From: Shinisaurus crocodilurus
Taxonomy: Eukaryota; Chordata; Lepidosauria; Squamata; Shinisauridae
Reading direction: 5' to 3'
Length of the DNA stretch: 64,000 bases
Assembly (NCBI GenBank): GCA_021292165.1
Contig: CM037877.1
Location: 165,256,242-165,320,241, forward strand
Shown here: positions 18,080 through 30,537 of the stretch, one piece after another
Layout: each line of letters opens with the position of its first letter
Position numbering within the stretch: position 1 is the stretch's first letter
Program-made: the position numbers and the translations under genes
The notes under the pieces: generated by a model
Told to the model about the DNA's origin: nothing
Database searches by the model: none
What the model saw: only the letters and a program-made list of their open reading frames with translations

Positions 18080-20215
18080 CATATTCCAGTTGCAGTCATA
18101 TACTCAAAACAGTTTGTTGTGCCAGAATGAAGGAATGCCAAGGCTTGTCCTCTTGCAAATCAAACAAAAGCAGAATGGCTCTTTAGCTGTTCAAATGCTT
18201 TGAAAGATGAGAGACACAGAGCAGTTTAGATTACCAGCCGCCTTCAACATCCATTGCATAAAAATGTCAGCTTCCATGGCAAAGTTCAGGATAAAACGGT
18301 GTCAGCTAATTTAATCATTTACCATGAAAATACCAGTTATCTTAATCTTACACGAAGTTCTTAAGACTGGTGCATAGTTTTGCGTAATTGAATCATGACT
18401 CTGAAGAAAGGAAGGAACTGTGGAATTTTTGCTTCTTAGCAAGCATAGCAAGTCCCTTAACGTTCTAGTTTAGAGATTATATACACTGTGTTTTCATTTT
18501 AAATATATTAATACTTTTGACATGTCTGGGCTTACAAGGTGGCAGGGAGAGAGAAAGGTACTTTACTAGAGATATCTTAGCACTGCCTCCCCATGTAGAA
18601 ACTAAGGCTCTGTTTTGATCCTGAGATCTGGGAACACAATTGTGGAGGGGGTGTTTGTAAGCCAAATTGAACATTCTTCTCCATGTGCTTCACTTCCCAT
18701 CTAGATGCCTGGTAAACTACTGCAACAGCAACCTTGAGAAGGCCAGGATGTCTTCATTTTCCATCAGAGCGAGAATCGTATAGCATTGAGATCAAAGCAT
18801 CTGTGGCTGTGTGTCCAGCCAGTCAGAATCCATGAACAGCTGCGACAAACAGAGCTGAGATGGAGAAACAGGAGGCAGCCAAAGCCCAACCCTCAAGCCC
18901 TCTTTGTGACTGGAGCAGAATGAGACCAGGGCAGAGGAACCCCCAGCCGCAACAGAAACTAAACAGATTGACTCTCAGTGACTCATTTAGCTTCAGGATT
19001 GGACAGATCTCTCCCCTGCTGGCAATTTGGCTGAGCATCAGTGGGCCAGATACCAGGATGAATAGCTTAAAATAATTAAGGGGAGGAGGTGGGTTGAAAT
19101 CTGCAAAACTGCAAGCCATCCAATTCTTTCCCATCGAATGAGAGACACAAAAACAAATTACATTTAGGTTATTAAATATTAAGTCATTGGATTTACCTCC
19201 ATTTGGCCCAAAGCTAGAAACTGGAAAACATTCAACATTGATATCATTGTGTTGATGGGCTGTTTATCACTGACTGACTGACTGAATTTTGGCAGGTCAG
19301 AGGGGTCTTTGACACATGAATGGAAAAGAGGCATTTGAATTCTTCCCCTCCCCCCAAAAAAGAATAATTAATTCTGCAAACAATTTTGGCATGAATATGA
19401 ATGTGTACAAAATCAAAATCGCTTGCAGCCAAGAAGGTTTTTGCTCAGTGATTGGGACTTTCAACCTTGTATTGACATTTGGGGCCCAGCTTTGCTTCCA
19501 TTGAACAAGGTGGAAATTTTGACACTCTTTCCAGGACGAACAGGCTGAGCTCCCGGAAGCAAAATAGACAGTACTTTGTATTTAATGTGTGAAACCAGAA
19601 GCAACAGGCTCGTTTAGTATCAGTAAAGGTCAGTTAAAATTATAGAGACATCCTTTGGAGCAAATCCTCTGCCTTGTATTTGCATATTTATGAACTAGAG
19701 ATTACGACAGCCCATTCCATTTATTAGAACAGCGATGCTATAGTTAATAGTCTGTCAGCATTTCCATTATAAACCCCCTTTTTCAGGGTTTTAATATCCC
19801 AGCCGCTTGAAATCACATCAAGCAAGCAAGTCACTTTTGTCAGGCCAGGTGCAATTATTATTATTTTTCTGTTTGTTTTTGTTTAATTTAAAATCAAAAT
19901 AGATTTAAAGGAGTTTGGTCCTTTCTGACGTGGAAGATAAAGCAGAAACAGTGAGATGATGGGAAGTTTGTTTGCTACTTTCCCACTCTCTTCTTTCCTC
20001 GGTGTGCCTGGACAGAAATAGTCGTATTAAAAAGTGGCATGCCAAACCTTTCCCAAATACTATCAAATGTGAGTTTGTTTGTTTTTCCAAAACTGTCTAC
20101 AGCTACAGGCCTTGCACCACTTACTTTGGAGTAACAAGGCTACACCACTTTGTTTAACAAGGATACGCCAGTGTAAATGATCTGAAATCTTTTTGTTACA
20201 TAACCTTAAACCACA
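18080..20215. other. Repeat-poor non-coding region, possible conserved elements
   Basis: No coding frame supported. Two stretches (18230-18460 and 19600-19850) are free of recognisable repeats and rich in homeodomain/POU-like words; an octamer atttgcat lies at 19678-19685. They could be conserved enhancers, but conservation cannot be tested here. Confidence 0.35.
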
Positions 20216-20218
20216 GAT

Positions 20219-22396
20219 CATAGAATCATAGAATCATAGAAAAGTAGAGTTGGAAGGGGCCTACAAGGCCATCAAGTCCAACCCCCTGCTCAATGCAGGA
20301 ATCCAGGTCATAGCATCTCTGACAGATGTCTGTCCAGCTGCACCTTGAATGCCTCCAGAGTGGGAGAGCCCACCACCTCCATAGGTAGTTGATTCCATTG
20401 TCTTATTGCTCTGACAGTCAGGAAATTTTTCCTGATGTTTAGGTGGAATCTAGGTTCCTGTAACTTGAGCCCATTATTCCGTGTCCTGCAAACTGGGATG
20501 ATCGAGAAGAGATCCTGGCCCTCCTCTGTGTGACATCCCTTCAAATACTGGAAGAGTGCGATCATATCTCCCCTCAGTCTCCTCTTCTGAAGGCTAAACA
20601 TGCCCAGTTCTTTCAGTCTCTCCTCATAGGGCCTTGTTTCCAGTCCCTTTATCATCCTTGTTGCCCTCCTCTGAACCCTCTCCAGTTTGTCTATGTCCTT
20701 CTTAAAGTGAGGTGCCCAGAACTGGACGCAGTACTCAAGATGAGGCCTAACCAGTGCCGAGTAAAGGGGAATTATCACTTCCCGCGATTTGGAAGCTATA
20801 CTTCTATTAATACAGCCCAAAATTGCATTTGCCTTCTTTGCAGCCACATCAGCATTGCTGGCTCATATTCAGTTTGTGATCTACCACAATTCCAAGATCC
20901 TTCTCACTTGTAGTATTGTTGAGCCAAGTGTCCCCCATTCTGTAACTCTGCATTTGGTTTCCTCTCCCTAGGTGCAGCACTTGGCATTTATCCCTATTAA
21001 ATTTCATTCTGTCGTTTTCGGCCCAGCGCTCCAGCCTATCGAGGTCACTTTGAATTTTGTTTCTGTCTTCCAGAGTATTAGCTGTTCCACCCAACTTTGT
21101 GTCATCTGCAAATTTGATAAGCTTTCCCTGTACCTCCTGATCCAAGTCATTAATAAAAATGTTGAAGAGCACCAGGCCCAGGACCGAGCCCTGTGGTACC
21201 CCGCTTGTTACCTCTCCCTAGTTTGAGAAGGAACCATTGGTAAGCACTCTTTGAGTCCGATTCTGTAGCCAATTGTGGATCCACCTGATAGTTGTTCCAT
21301 CTAGCCCCCTCTTAGCTAGCTTACTAATCAGGATATCATGAGGCACTTTGTCGAAAGCTTTGCTGAAGTCCAGATATATAATGTCCACAGCATTCCCACA
21401 GTCCACAAGGGAGGTTACCCGATCAAAAAATGAGATCAGATTAGTCTGACAGGATTTGTTCTTGACAAATCCATGCTGGCTTCTAGTAATCACTGCATTG
21501 TTTTCAAGGTGCTTGCAGACTGACTTCTTTATAATCTGCTCCAAAATCTTCCTGGGGATTGATGTCAGACTGACTGGCCTATAGTTCCCAGGTTCCTCCT
21601 TCTTGCCCTTTTTGAAGATGGGAACAACATTTGCCCTCCTCCAGTCGTCTGGCACTTCACCTGTCCTCCATGATTTCTCAAAGATAATAGACAGTGGTTC
21701 TGAGAGTTCTTCTGCCAGTTCCTTTATTACTCTAGGATGCAGCTCGTCAGGCCCTGGAGATTTAAACTCATTCAGAGTAATCAGGTGTTCCTTGACCATT
21801 TGCCTATCAATCTCAAGCTGCAATCCTGCCCCTTCAGTCTGCACTTCAGGTTTGCCAGGGGGGTCATAGACCCTCTTTTGGGAGAAGACGGAGCCAAAGT
21901 AGGAATTGAACACTTCTGCCTTTTCTTTGTCTTCTGTTATCAATTTGCCATCCTCATTGCGTAGTTGAACCACCAGTTCTTTCTTCTGTCTTTTACTGTG
22001 CATGTATCTGAAGAAAGCTTTTTTGTTGCTTTTAGCATTCCTCGCTAACCTTAGCTCATTCTCAGCTTAGCCTTCCTGACACTATTCCTGCAGTTCTGTG
22101 CTACCTGCCTGTACTCTTCCCTGTAGCCTGGCCTTCCTTCCACTTCCTATACGTGTCCTTTTTTGTTTTCAGGTCATCTTTGAGTTTACTGTGAAGCCAC
22201 ATTGGCTTCTTCTGTTGCCCTCTGCCTTTTTTCTTTGTGGGAATTGTTTGCAATTGTGCCTTTAATAAAATTTCCTTTTTTAAAAACTCCCACCCCTCCT
22301 GGGCTCCCTTTCTCATGAGAGTCACTTGCCATGGGATCTTACTAATCATTGTTCTGAGTTTGTTAAAATTGGCTTTCCTAAAATCCAGGGTACGTG
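20219..22396 (-). mobile_element. CR1 copy B, 5'-truncated
   Basis: About 2.18 kb, minus strand, with intact octamer 3' end at 20219. Its 5' truncation at 22396 lies within the sequence matching 10130 of copy A (shared gggtacgtg). It closely matches copy A throughout, retains the 12 bp that A has lost near the stop codon, and differs by few substitutions plus small indels. Confidence 0.93.
20308..22390 (-). pseudogene. CR1 ORF2 fragment in copy B
   Basis: Corresponds to copy A residues of about 270-952. An extra base near 20850 (acatcagcatt versus acatcgcatt) splits the tail. A TGG-to-TAG nonsense change near 21219 interrupts the RT between the FSN and EVTSG residues. Single-base losses near 22068 and 22121 and a 3-bp insertion near 22265 also occur. 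The RT box FADDTKLGG remains readable. Not functional. Confidence 0.9.
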
Positions 22397-22450
22397 GATC
22401 AATTAAACTGGAGCATGAAGTTCAAAGCCATTGATTTCAAGGAGACTAAC

Positions 22451-22536
22451 AACACAATCCTATACGTGTCTGTTGAGAAGTAAGTTCCATTGAGGTCATT
22501 GGGGCTTACTCCTAAGTAAGTGGGTATAGGATTGGA
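22451..22536. mobile_element. Palindromic MITE (aatccta family)
   Basis: Opposing ends acaatcctata and tataggattgg, with inner gagaagtaagt and cctaagtaagt. It lies in the 206-bp gap between head-to-head CR1 copies B and C. Confidence 0.65.
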
Positions 22537-22584
22537 GACTTAATCAAGCTAAAACCAACTATATTTGCTAGCTTAATTGTTTGT

Positions 22585-22606
22585 GGGTTGGAGTGAGCAT
22601 GTCAGA
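22585..22606. repeat. 22-bp direct repeat, left copy
   Basis: Identical to 24665-24686 (core ggttggagtgagcatgtc). Its last four bases overlap the first four of CR1 copy C. Confidence 0.85.
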
Positions 22607-23320
22607 ATGGGGGACACTTGGCTCAACAATACTACAAGTGAGAAGGATCTTGGAATTGTGGTAGATCACAAACTGAATATGAGCCAGCAATGCGACGTGG
22701 CTGCAAAGAAGGCAAATGCAATTTTGGGCTGTATTAATAGAAGTATAGCTTCCAAATCGCGGGAAGTGATAATTCCCCTTTACTCAGCACTGGTTAGGCC
22801 TCATCTTGAGTACTGCGTCCAGTTCTGGGCACCTCACTTTAAGAAGGACATAGACAAACTGGAGAGGGTTCAGAGGAGGGCAACAAGGATGATAAAGGGA
22901 CTGGAAACAAGGCCCTATGAGGAGAGACTGAAAGAACTGGGCATGTTTAGCCTTCAGAAGAGGAGACTGAGGGGAGATATGATCGCACTCTTCCAGTATT
23001 TGAAGGGATGTCACACAGAGGAGGGCAAAGATCTCTTCTCGTTCATCCCAGTTTGCAGGACACAGAATAATGGGCTCAAGTTACAGGAACCTAGATTCCA
23101 CCTAAACATCAGGAAAAATTTCCTGACTGTCAGAGCAATAAGACAATGGAATCAACTACCTAGGGAGGTGGTGGGCTCTCCCAGTCTGGAGGCATTCAAG
23201 GTGCGGCTGGACAGACATCTGTCAGAGATGCTTTGACCTGGATTCCTGCATTGAGCAGGGGGTTGGACTCGATGGCCTTGTAGGCCCCTTCCAACTCTAC
23301 TTTTCTATGATTCTATGATT
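22603..23320 (+). mobile_element. CR1 copy C, 5'-truncated, plus strand
   Basis: 718-bp insertion opposite in orientation to copies A and B. It begins in the sequence for ORF2 residue ~747 (RMGDTWLNN) and ends with attctatg octamers at 23320. It forms a large inverted repeat with 20219-20946. Confidence 0.93.
22610..23236 (+). pseudogene. CR1 ORF2 C-terminal fragment in copy C
   Basis: About 205 codons remain open from truncation to the natural stop, ending DRHLSEML. It lacks endonuclease and all catalytic RT blocks. The absence of stops suggests recent insertion, not function. Confidence 0.9.
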
Positions 23321-23675
23321 CCCTGAGCAGACCTAAATCCTGTTTTCTCCAAATACCCAATGGATGCCACTCTGCTCCCATTGAAGTCAAGATGGAAACT
23401 CTGACTTAATTACATGGATGAGAACTGAGCCCATGCCCAGCAATATTTCCTCTGACTTCAGTAGAACAATCTAGGGTTTAGCAAGTTGAGGGTGGTCTGT
23501 ATCTGATTCTAAAATGTTCAAACAGAAATCATCACAAGAACTCAAAGAGATAACCATGCTAGATCACTGCATCTGTGGTCTAGCATTCTGTCTCCAACAC
23601 TGAGCAGCCAGATATCTCTGGGGAGCTCCCAAGCAGAGCAGGACAGAGATAGTTTCATCCCTTGTTGCTTGCCTT

Positions 23676-23783
23676 AGGGCATCCCTATGCATGTTTAGAC
23701 AGAAAAAAATTCCTACAATTCCCAGCATGTCCCAGCCAAACACAGATTTTTCCCCCTGTCTAAATATGCATAGGATTGTGTCC
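23676..23783. mobile_element. Palindromic MITE (gcatgtttagacag family)
   Basis: Ends ctatgcatgtttagacag and ctgtctaaatatgcatag are inverted. The core carries aattcccagcatg. Similar to 55594-55729. Confidence 0.65.
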
Positions 23784-23789
23784 TTAATA

Positions 23790-25050
23790 AGTAATATCAG
23801 CACCCCTAATGATAATAAAGGTGTTGTGAGGATAGCTTTTTGAGAATTAGTCTGCCTATCTCCTCTCAAAGATGATTTTTAATCACATTACCTTTTTGTC
23901 TTAAAAAGAATGGCTGTGAATTTTAGCTTAATCATTATCAAAGGCTCAGCTTGGCAATGGGCTTGTAGTATGTGCTATGGGCGCACACAATCTCCTCAAA
24001 ATGTGTTTCAACTTGGCCCCATCGATGTAATATAGTGTAGTAATGAATGAGTCCCATTCTATTGCTTTCAATGGAAGTGACTTACTTTTGATAGACCGTG
24101 CCCAGCAAATTCTTACATTTATAGTGAGTGTTTTCAGCCTGGCACAAATGTTTGCAAAACAGAATCCGAATCCCCTCTTTCCACTTGCATGCACGCACAT
24201 TCAAAAAAGCAATAATAGGCAAGTTCTATACATTTGGTGAAGCTTGTACATCTATGCCCACTGTAGACTCTTGGATATTTTGATGCATCTCACAATAGAA
24301 ATGCCACTGGACTCCAAAAATAACTAGGCTTTTGTACAGATTCAGAATTCAAAGTTTTGTACCAGACTTCTGGACAGACTTTGCTAAACTGGATGCATGG
24401 AAGCCAATTACACATTTTGATCTGTATTTGCAGTGTGCATATACATTCAGTTTTCTTTCAAGGTCAGTTTTTAATCAATGTACAGGAAGCAGGTAAGCTT
24501 TGTACACATAAAGCAGAAAGGAAGGTCATGCCAGATGTATGTTCAAATATGTGTAGGGTATGCAATAACATTTTACTTAATGTATAGTAAACCTGAAGGC
24601 CAACTTGGAAGCAGTGATCACGATATACTTGATTTGCTATACATTGTTTTTATCTTGCAGTGGGGGGTTGGAGTGAGCATGTCAGACAAAATGTTAATGT
24701 GTGCCTGTTGACTAATTATTATGTAATTAGTCACAATAGGATGTGTGCAATTGAGTAATAACATTCTGGGTGTGTCGGGCAGGTAATATCACTGCCAACA
24801 CTCATTTAGGTATAAATTAAAAGTATGCAGTGATTTACCTCCTGAGCAATTGTTGGAATTATCATCAACAGTTTAAATGCTAATTACTTTTAACTTTATT
24901 ATTACTTCATTATTTTATCGTTTGTGTGGTTTGCATTGGTTGTGTTTTTTAAATGATGCCTTTCCACCAAAGTAGACTGGAAAAAGATAGTTTTCTTGAC
25001 ATGTAAGATTCTATCTCTGATATCAAGACAATTTGTAATATTTCACAATT
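23790..25050. other. Unassigned non-coding sequence
   Basis: AT-rich, no gene. It contains the right copy of the 22-bp direct repeat at 24665-24686. No recognised transposon between. Confidence 0.55.
24665..24686. repeat. 22-bp direct repeat, right copy
   Basis: Exact match to 22585-22606; see the finding on a possible 2.06-kb insertion. Confidence 0.85.
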
Positions 25051-25053
25051 CAA

Positions 25054-25079
25054 ACACACACACACACACACACACACAC
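25054..25079. repeat. (AC)n microsatellite
   Basis: About 13 AC units. Confidence 0.95.
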
Positions 25080-25970
25080 CCCTCTACAAAGTGTGACTGT
25101 GGTCACAGTCACAGGTTTATTGTTTAATAACTAGGGCCCCTAGCATAGCTACAGAACAAGGTGGCCACTTGTGCGTCACCATAAAAGAGGAAATGCATCA
25201 CCAAAATAAAGGACAGAAGAGGGTACAGATTTGCATAAAATGTGCATATGCTAATGTATATGTATAGATGCAAAATTAGAAATCATTACTATATTTTAAA
25301 TAGAAATACAATAAATCTCATCAGAGTCAGGAAGACTGACTAGATAGACTATGTGCCTGCTTAGTCTACTGTCTGGTGCTAACTGGTGATGGTAATCATC
25401 CATGGTGATGATGGGCAACTTCAAGGTCCCTACTCTCTCTTCTTATGGATCCTTATCCTTAAAGCAGAGTTGGACTGGGCAGTCCTTCAAACAGGAAAGA
25501 GTAAAGTAAGACATATGGCCACCCTAGGGGACCATTGCCTTTCCATCTGCCATTCACCTGCTCTAAAGCTCAGTTATAAACATATTTATTTTACAATTGA
25601 AACCTACTGAGTTTATTGGGACATATTTCCTGTGGGAGTATGTTTAGGGTTTGACCAAAGTTGGGTCAGTTGGTCCAAAGCTTGGGAACAACCTGACGAA
25701 ATGAGGAGGCAAGGTGCCAATGCCTGAGGCTGCTGGTGTCCAGAACTATTTCCATGGGTATCCATGGCTGCAAGAATATATTTTTGCCTAGCAGCAACTC
25801 CTGATGATTAGGGGAAAGAGGAAGCCTCTACCCTCCCCTGTCCCCACCAACAGACCTACATTTAATAGCCCCTCATCATGCATCTTAGAGGTACTTATAA
25901 CCCCCCCCCCCATGAAATACACCTAAATATTCTTGGATGGAAAGCTACATCCTTCCATTTCTCAACTGGA
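25080..25970. other. Unassigned non-coding sequence
   Basis: No gene or clear repeat. Poly-C run near 25902-25911. Confidence 0.5.
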
Positions 25971-25974
25971 ATGC

Positions 25975-26190
25975 CAATATAGTATAGTAAGTAGAGTGTT
26001 GGATTTGTATTGGAAAAACCCGAGTCCAAATTCGTGTTTGGCAATAAAGCTTGCAAGGTGATTTTGGGCCACCTACTTTCTCTCAATCTAACCTAGCTCA
26101 CAGGGCTGCTGTGGGGGTAAAGTGGATGATCCGCATATGCTGATGTGAGCTATGTGTAGGAAATGGGGATATAAATGCAACTGTTAATAA
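25975..26190 (+). mobile_element. MIR-like SINE (diverged)
   Basis: Head with tagtatagtaagtagagtg (degenerate box A region) and cccgagtccaaattcg (degenerate box B). The body has ctagctcacagggctgctgt and it ends ggggatataaatgcaa. Orientation is opposite to the neighbour at 26282. Confidence 0.65.
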
Positions 26191-26281
26191 TCATAACACC
26201 AAAGGCCAGAGCAAAGGCTTGGGTGAAGTCCGCAGCAATGCACAATAAGCTTGTTAGACGGAGTGGTACATACTTAATTCC

Positions 26282-26527
26282 CAATTTATATATTTATTTA
26301 TTTATTATATTTATACCCCGCCTTTTTTTCCTGAAAGGAACCCAAGGCGGCTTACATAATCCTCCTCCTCTCCATTTTATCCTCACAACAGCCCTGTGAG
26401 GTAGGTTAGGCTGAGAGTCAGTGACTGGCCCAAAGTCACCCAGTGAGTTTCATGGCCGAGCAGGGACTAGAACCCGGATCTCCCGAGTTCCAGTCCAACA
26501 CTCTCACCACTACACCACACTGGCTCC
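26282..26527 (-). mobile_element. MIR-like SINE, well preserved
   Basis: On the minus strand the tRNA-like head has box A tggtgtagtgg and box B ggttctagtcc. The core cctcacagggctgttgtgag follows, then the 3' end ggcggggtataaata with an aaataaata tail resembling L2 3' ends. An L2-type enzyme may have mobilised it, which fits the L2 copies in this window. Confidence 0.85.
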
Positions 26528-26534
26528 AATACAC

Positions 26535-26899
26535 CAGGAGTGCAAAACCTCAAGCCCATGGGCCAAATCTGACCCACCTGGGGTCCCAGTCTGGCCCTCC
26601 GGGGTTCTGCAGAGGGCCATGATCCTTCCCCTGGCCCCACCTTCTTTCCACCCCAACCACCAATCATTTGGTGGTTTCCCAGCTTTCATTAAAAAAAAAA
26701 AAAAACCCATTCTAAAATGATGATATGCCTCTCCTAAGGTTTAATTACTGGCAGTAAGAGCTTCAAGCAAAAATATGCTGGTATTTTTTTACCCAATCAT
26801 TTTTCCTTTGGCCCTGCCCAAATGCCCTGGAATGTGGCCCCCAAGTGCTTCTCCAAAATTGAATTAGGCCCTCAGGCTGGAAGAAGTTTAGCTCCCCTG
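26535..26899. mobile_element. hAT-like non-autonomous element
   Basis: Starts caggagtgcaaaacctcaag and ends gaagtttagctcccctg, imperfect inverted CAGGnG ends. It holds a 14-16 bp poly-A run at 26692 and no ORF. The flanking 8 bp (caatacac, cggttccc) do not match, so target duplication is not supported. Confidence 0.55.
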
Positions 26900-28965
26900 C
26901 GGTTCCCTTTTTTTGTTTTGTTCTTGTTTCTAACATCTGCATCCCAAATGAGATTGTTATGGCCAAGGTTCAGGCAGGCCTCTGGATTGTTATAGGTATG
27001 GAGACCTGAAGGGCATACCTGGCTGGCTCCCTTTGCATCAGTAAAGCAGGTTGAGTCAACTCTTTGAAGCTAAGGAAGAGGCTTGTCTTTGTACCTTGTA
27101 TCTTGAATATGGCTTGGCACACTAATAAATGATGGAATGAAGATAGTGGAAGAGGAATTAGGGCCACAGCTTAATGAGTTAAAACATCAGTGGTGGTTAA
27201 ACATAAGCCCATTATACTATAGGAAGTCCTTCTGGCTTTGGAAGTTGGCTCAAGGGTCTTCACAAGCACAACCAAGTGGGCTTACTGCGCACCCATTCAT
27301 GAGGGAAGCTATTTTTTCACTATGGGCACCAGGCACATCTTTATCAATGGAAGAATGCCAGTTTCCTTAGTTTGGTACTACCAATTTTGGCTCTACCAAT
27401 TTTGAAAAAGAAATCCTGAATATTAGAAGTTTTAGGAGGAACATTTGTATAGTAAACATAAAGATAAAAATCTGTGTCATCTAAACTGTGAAAAGGATGT
27501 GTCTGTTGTGGTGAATGGCAGTCACTAGACTGGAAGGAAGCCACTTGTTCTGTGCTTCATGTTTCTCTCTCTTTCTCATGTAAACATGCCTGTTTTCATC
27601 CGAGAAATGGCAAGGAGTAGCACACTCATCGAACTGAGGGTGAACCATATATGGATTCAGCCATGCATGCACAAACAATGCTGTGTGAACAGTTCCCTTT
27701 GAAAGAGCTCCACAGCCAACACCTGTGGCTTTGTGCACAGCCACTTGGTGGATCAGGTCCACTCCACACACATGACACCAAATTGACAGTGCTCTTAGGT
27801 TTTTAAAGGGCCAGTCACTCATTGTCGGAATTTAGCTTGGCTCTTCCTTCCACCTTTCTTTAACTGGTGAGCCGTTAAAGCAATGAGCTCCACCCTCCAT
27901 TTGGAACCCCAGATGGAACACTGTAGACAACCTAGTGCAGGTCTTCCCTATAAGGGAAGAGTCCAAATTAGAGCAGAATGTGCTTTGACCTTTGAGTCCA
28001 GTGATCTGCTTGCTGCAGCCGTGTGCATAAGATGTAGCTGGATCTGCAGCAACAAATGGACCCTATTAACAGGGATCAAATGTCCTGTTTACGGCTTACC
28101 GATACAAGTGGATTTTTACTGATGGAATGCTCCTGGAGATGTGGAGTCTCCCCCCCCTCCCCAAACAGACTTCTCCCATTTAACCGGAAACTTGTGCTAT
28201 TCTTGAAAGCTTTCTGCACACCTACATGCACTCTATATAAGCCCGTCTCTTGACCTCAATCAATGCTTCATTGAAGCCCATCCAGGTAGATGAAAAATAT
28301 TCACACTGATTGTTTGAGCTTTGGGACAGATCCAACTGTTTATACCAATTTAATTTCATTGATTTAAACAGACTTTGCCACTGATTAAAACTGGAGTAAT
28401 AAGCCACATAATTTATTTCCAGCAGCAGAATGTGTTGCTAGCCATGGAACCACAAAATATGATACTTAATGACATTGGGAAGCAACATCCCTGCCCTTCT
28501 TGACCAGGCTCCAGGCCTCCAGCTGATATTGCTGTAAACACAGCATGGAATAGTGGGCAGGCAGCTGGAGAGCAGAGCTGGGGTGAGAGAACACATTAAC
28601 AGGGCAACCGGAAGTACCAGGAGTGTGGAGAGAGATCCACGGTGGAGCCACTGCCACATCCAGAGCACGTGCTTTTCTTTTCATCAGCACTTTTTTTCCC
28701 CCTTTAATTTTCCCTCTCACTGAAGCTAATGGGAGGAAAATTAATGATGCCAGCTTCAGGCTGGTGTAGTTAAGGGGCCCAGTCTGGGCAACTGTCAGGG
28801 GAATGAAGGGTTTCAATACAATGGATTCAACACACACAGAGAATTCCCAATTTAGGGCCCTATCGCTGGCAGGAACATCACCGTGAAACTTCCTGCAGGC
28901 ATACCAGGGCCTCTATGGGGGACATGCTGCCCTGGTGGCACAGCTCCTCTCTGCCTCCAGAGGAC
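26900..28965. other. Unassigned non-coding sequence
   Basis: Several short frames on both strands, none with recognisable domains. No repeat assigned with confidence. Confidence 0.5.
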
Positions 28966-28969
28966 ACAC

Positions 28970-29075
28970 TTTATTGATTTATATAGTTTATATACCACTC
29001 TACATTGATAAAATATCTGAGTGGTGAACAATAAAAGGGAAATAACAACAACAAAAACAACACTAATACATCATT
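28970..29075 (-). repeat. Old L2/MIR-type 3' tail
   Basis: tttatatagtttatatacca followed by ctgagtggtgaaca and A-rich sequence, read inverted, resembles L2-type 3' ends. Degraded. Confidence 0.4.
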
Positions 29076-29079
29076 AAAA

Positions 29080-30535
29080 CCATGTTCCTAGCAATCTCGA
29101 ACATCACTCATTCACCCATCCCTAAATTGCTTCCTCACATTCATCGGAAGGTCTTTCCCATTGCTGGCCACATACAAAGTCTATCTTCTACAGACAGCAA
29201 TGGGAGCTCCATAGGGCTCAAATCTGAATCCAAATCTACGACTCTTAAAATAAAATCAAAAAGCAAAGTTGTAAATATCGAAATCACAGATTAAAATTTT
29301 AAAAATGTTGGCGTACCATGAATCAAGTAAAGATTTTTGAGTGGTTCAACATTTGCATTGCTTTGGAAAACCCAGATTTTGCTATTATTAATATAGACTG
29401 CAATTTTTAAAATCCAAATCTGTTCTATCTGAAAGCAATACTGACCTATATACATATTTGGCACATGAGGTGAGTTCAAGGTATAGCTTTGCATATTTTG
29501 ATCAGCCATGTCTTATGCCCCTAGGTTGCAAGGAATACTCTCTGCCTGTAGAGTATTTGGGATTCCATTTGGATTCCCAAGGGAAATAAAAATAATGATT
29601 CTACACCATCAAAAGATGCCCATATGCCAAGAATATCCCCCAGGGACCAGATTTGCCAGCTATAGAGGTGCTTTGTGCCAGCAGAGCAATTGAAAGCAAC
29701 TAAAGTGAAGCTTAGAACAAGGGCTCAGTTTAAATGACTACATTAGAAGTTAATCTTAGATACATCGTTGTTAATGGCTGCTAAACAAAGGGCATGAATG
29801 GAGAATGAATGGGGGCAGGAGAAAAATGTTAGCTCAGTTGGTAAATGGGATGAAATTTTAAATATATCAGCTATTAGGCAGGCAGATGGTTCTCATACTG
29901 ACGGTCCTTTACTTAGCAAAGCTTATTTATAAACATCCCTAGAAATCTCCTCTTGCAATAGATAATAATTTTAAAAAATCACCAATCAAGGTTTAGCAGG
30001 ACAGCATGATTCTCTGTCAGGGAGGAACACAGTAATAAAGGATGTCACAAAAGAGTAAACCTTTGTATTCCTTGAGCTACTTTAAACACTTTTAAAGTGG
30101 TGGTGCTTGATTCCATTTGGTTACCCAAATACACATAGCAGGTTTGTTCCAGGTTTGCAGAGGCCAGTTGGTTGTTAAAATGCTGAGTGGAAGATTCTGA
30201 AATGCTGTCCAGGCAAGGGAAGATGAGCCTGTGGCCCTCATGCGTTCCTCACCATGATTCCTTCCCTTGCCTGTGCTAGGTCAAAAGCATTTGTCTCTTG
30301 CGCTGCTTCCCACCCAATGGAATGAAGAGACAAAGTCTTGGGATGCTGAAAAAAATGATGTAGTTTTATTATTTGAGGTAGCCCAATGTGTTTCAGCCTT
30401 GTATCATATAACTGGGCCTTCTTTAGGGGTCGACATCACTACTTCCCACCAAACAAGTGAAAGGAAACATCTCCTTCTAAATAGGAATCAATGAACCTGT
30501 CAATTTCTCTTTCTCCCTCATTCTACGGTAATTTT
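29080..30535. other. Unassigned non-coding sequence
   Basis: AT-rich, no gene or clear repeat. Confidence 0.5.
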
Positions 30536-30537
30536 TA

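Noticed and set aside
24640..24700. Possible splice acceptor (tttttatcttgcag) before a G-rich exon
   Set aside because: No coding frame follows, and the G-rich sequence is the 22-bp direct repeat.
26535..26907. hAT target duplication for this element
   Set aside because: Flanking octamers caatacac and cggttccc do not match.
28466..28837. 123-codon minus-strand frame
   Set aside because: Two minus-strand frames overlap here; no recognisable motif.
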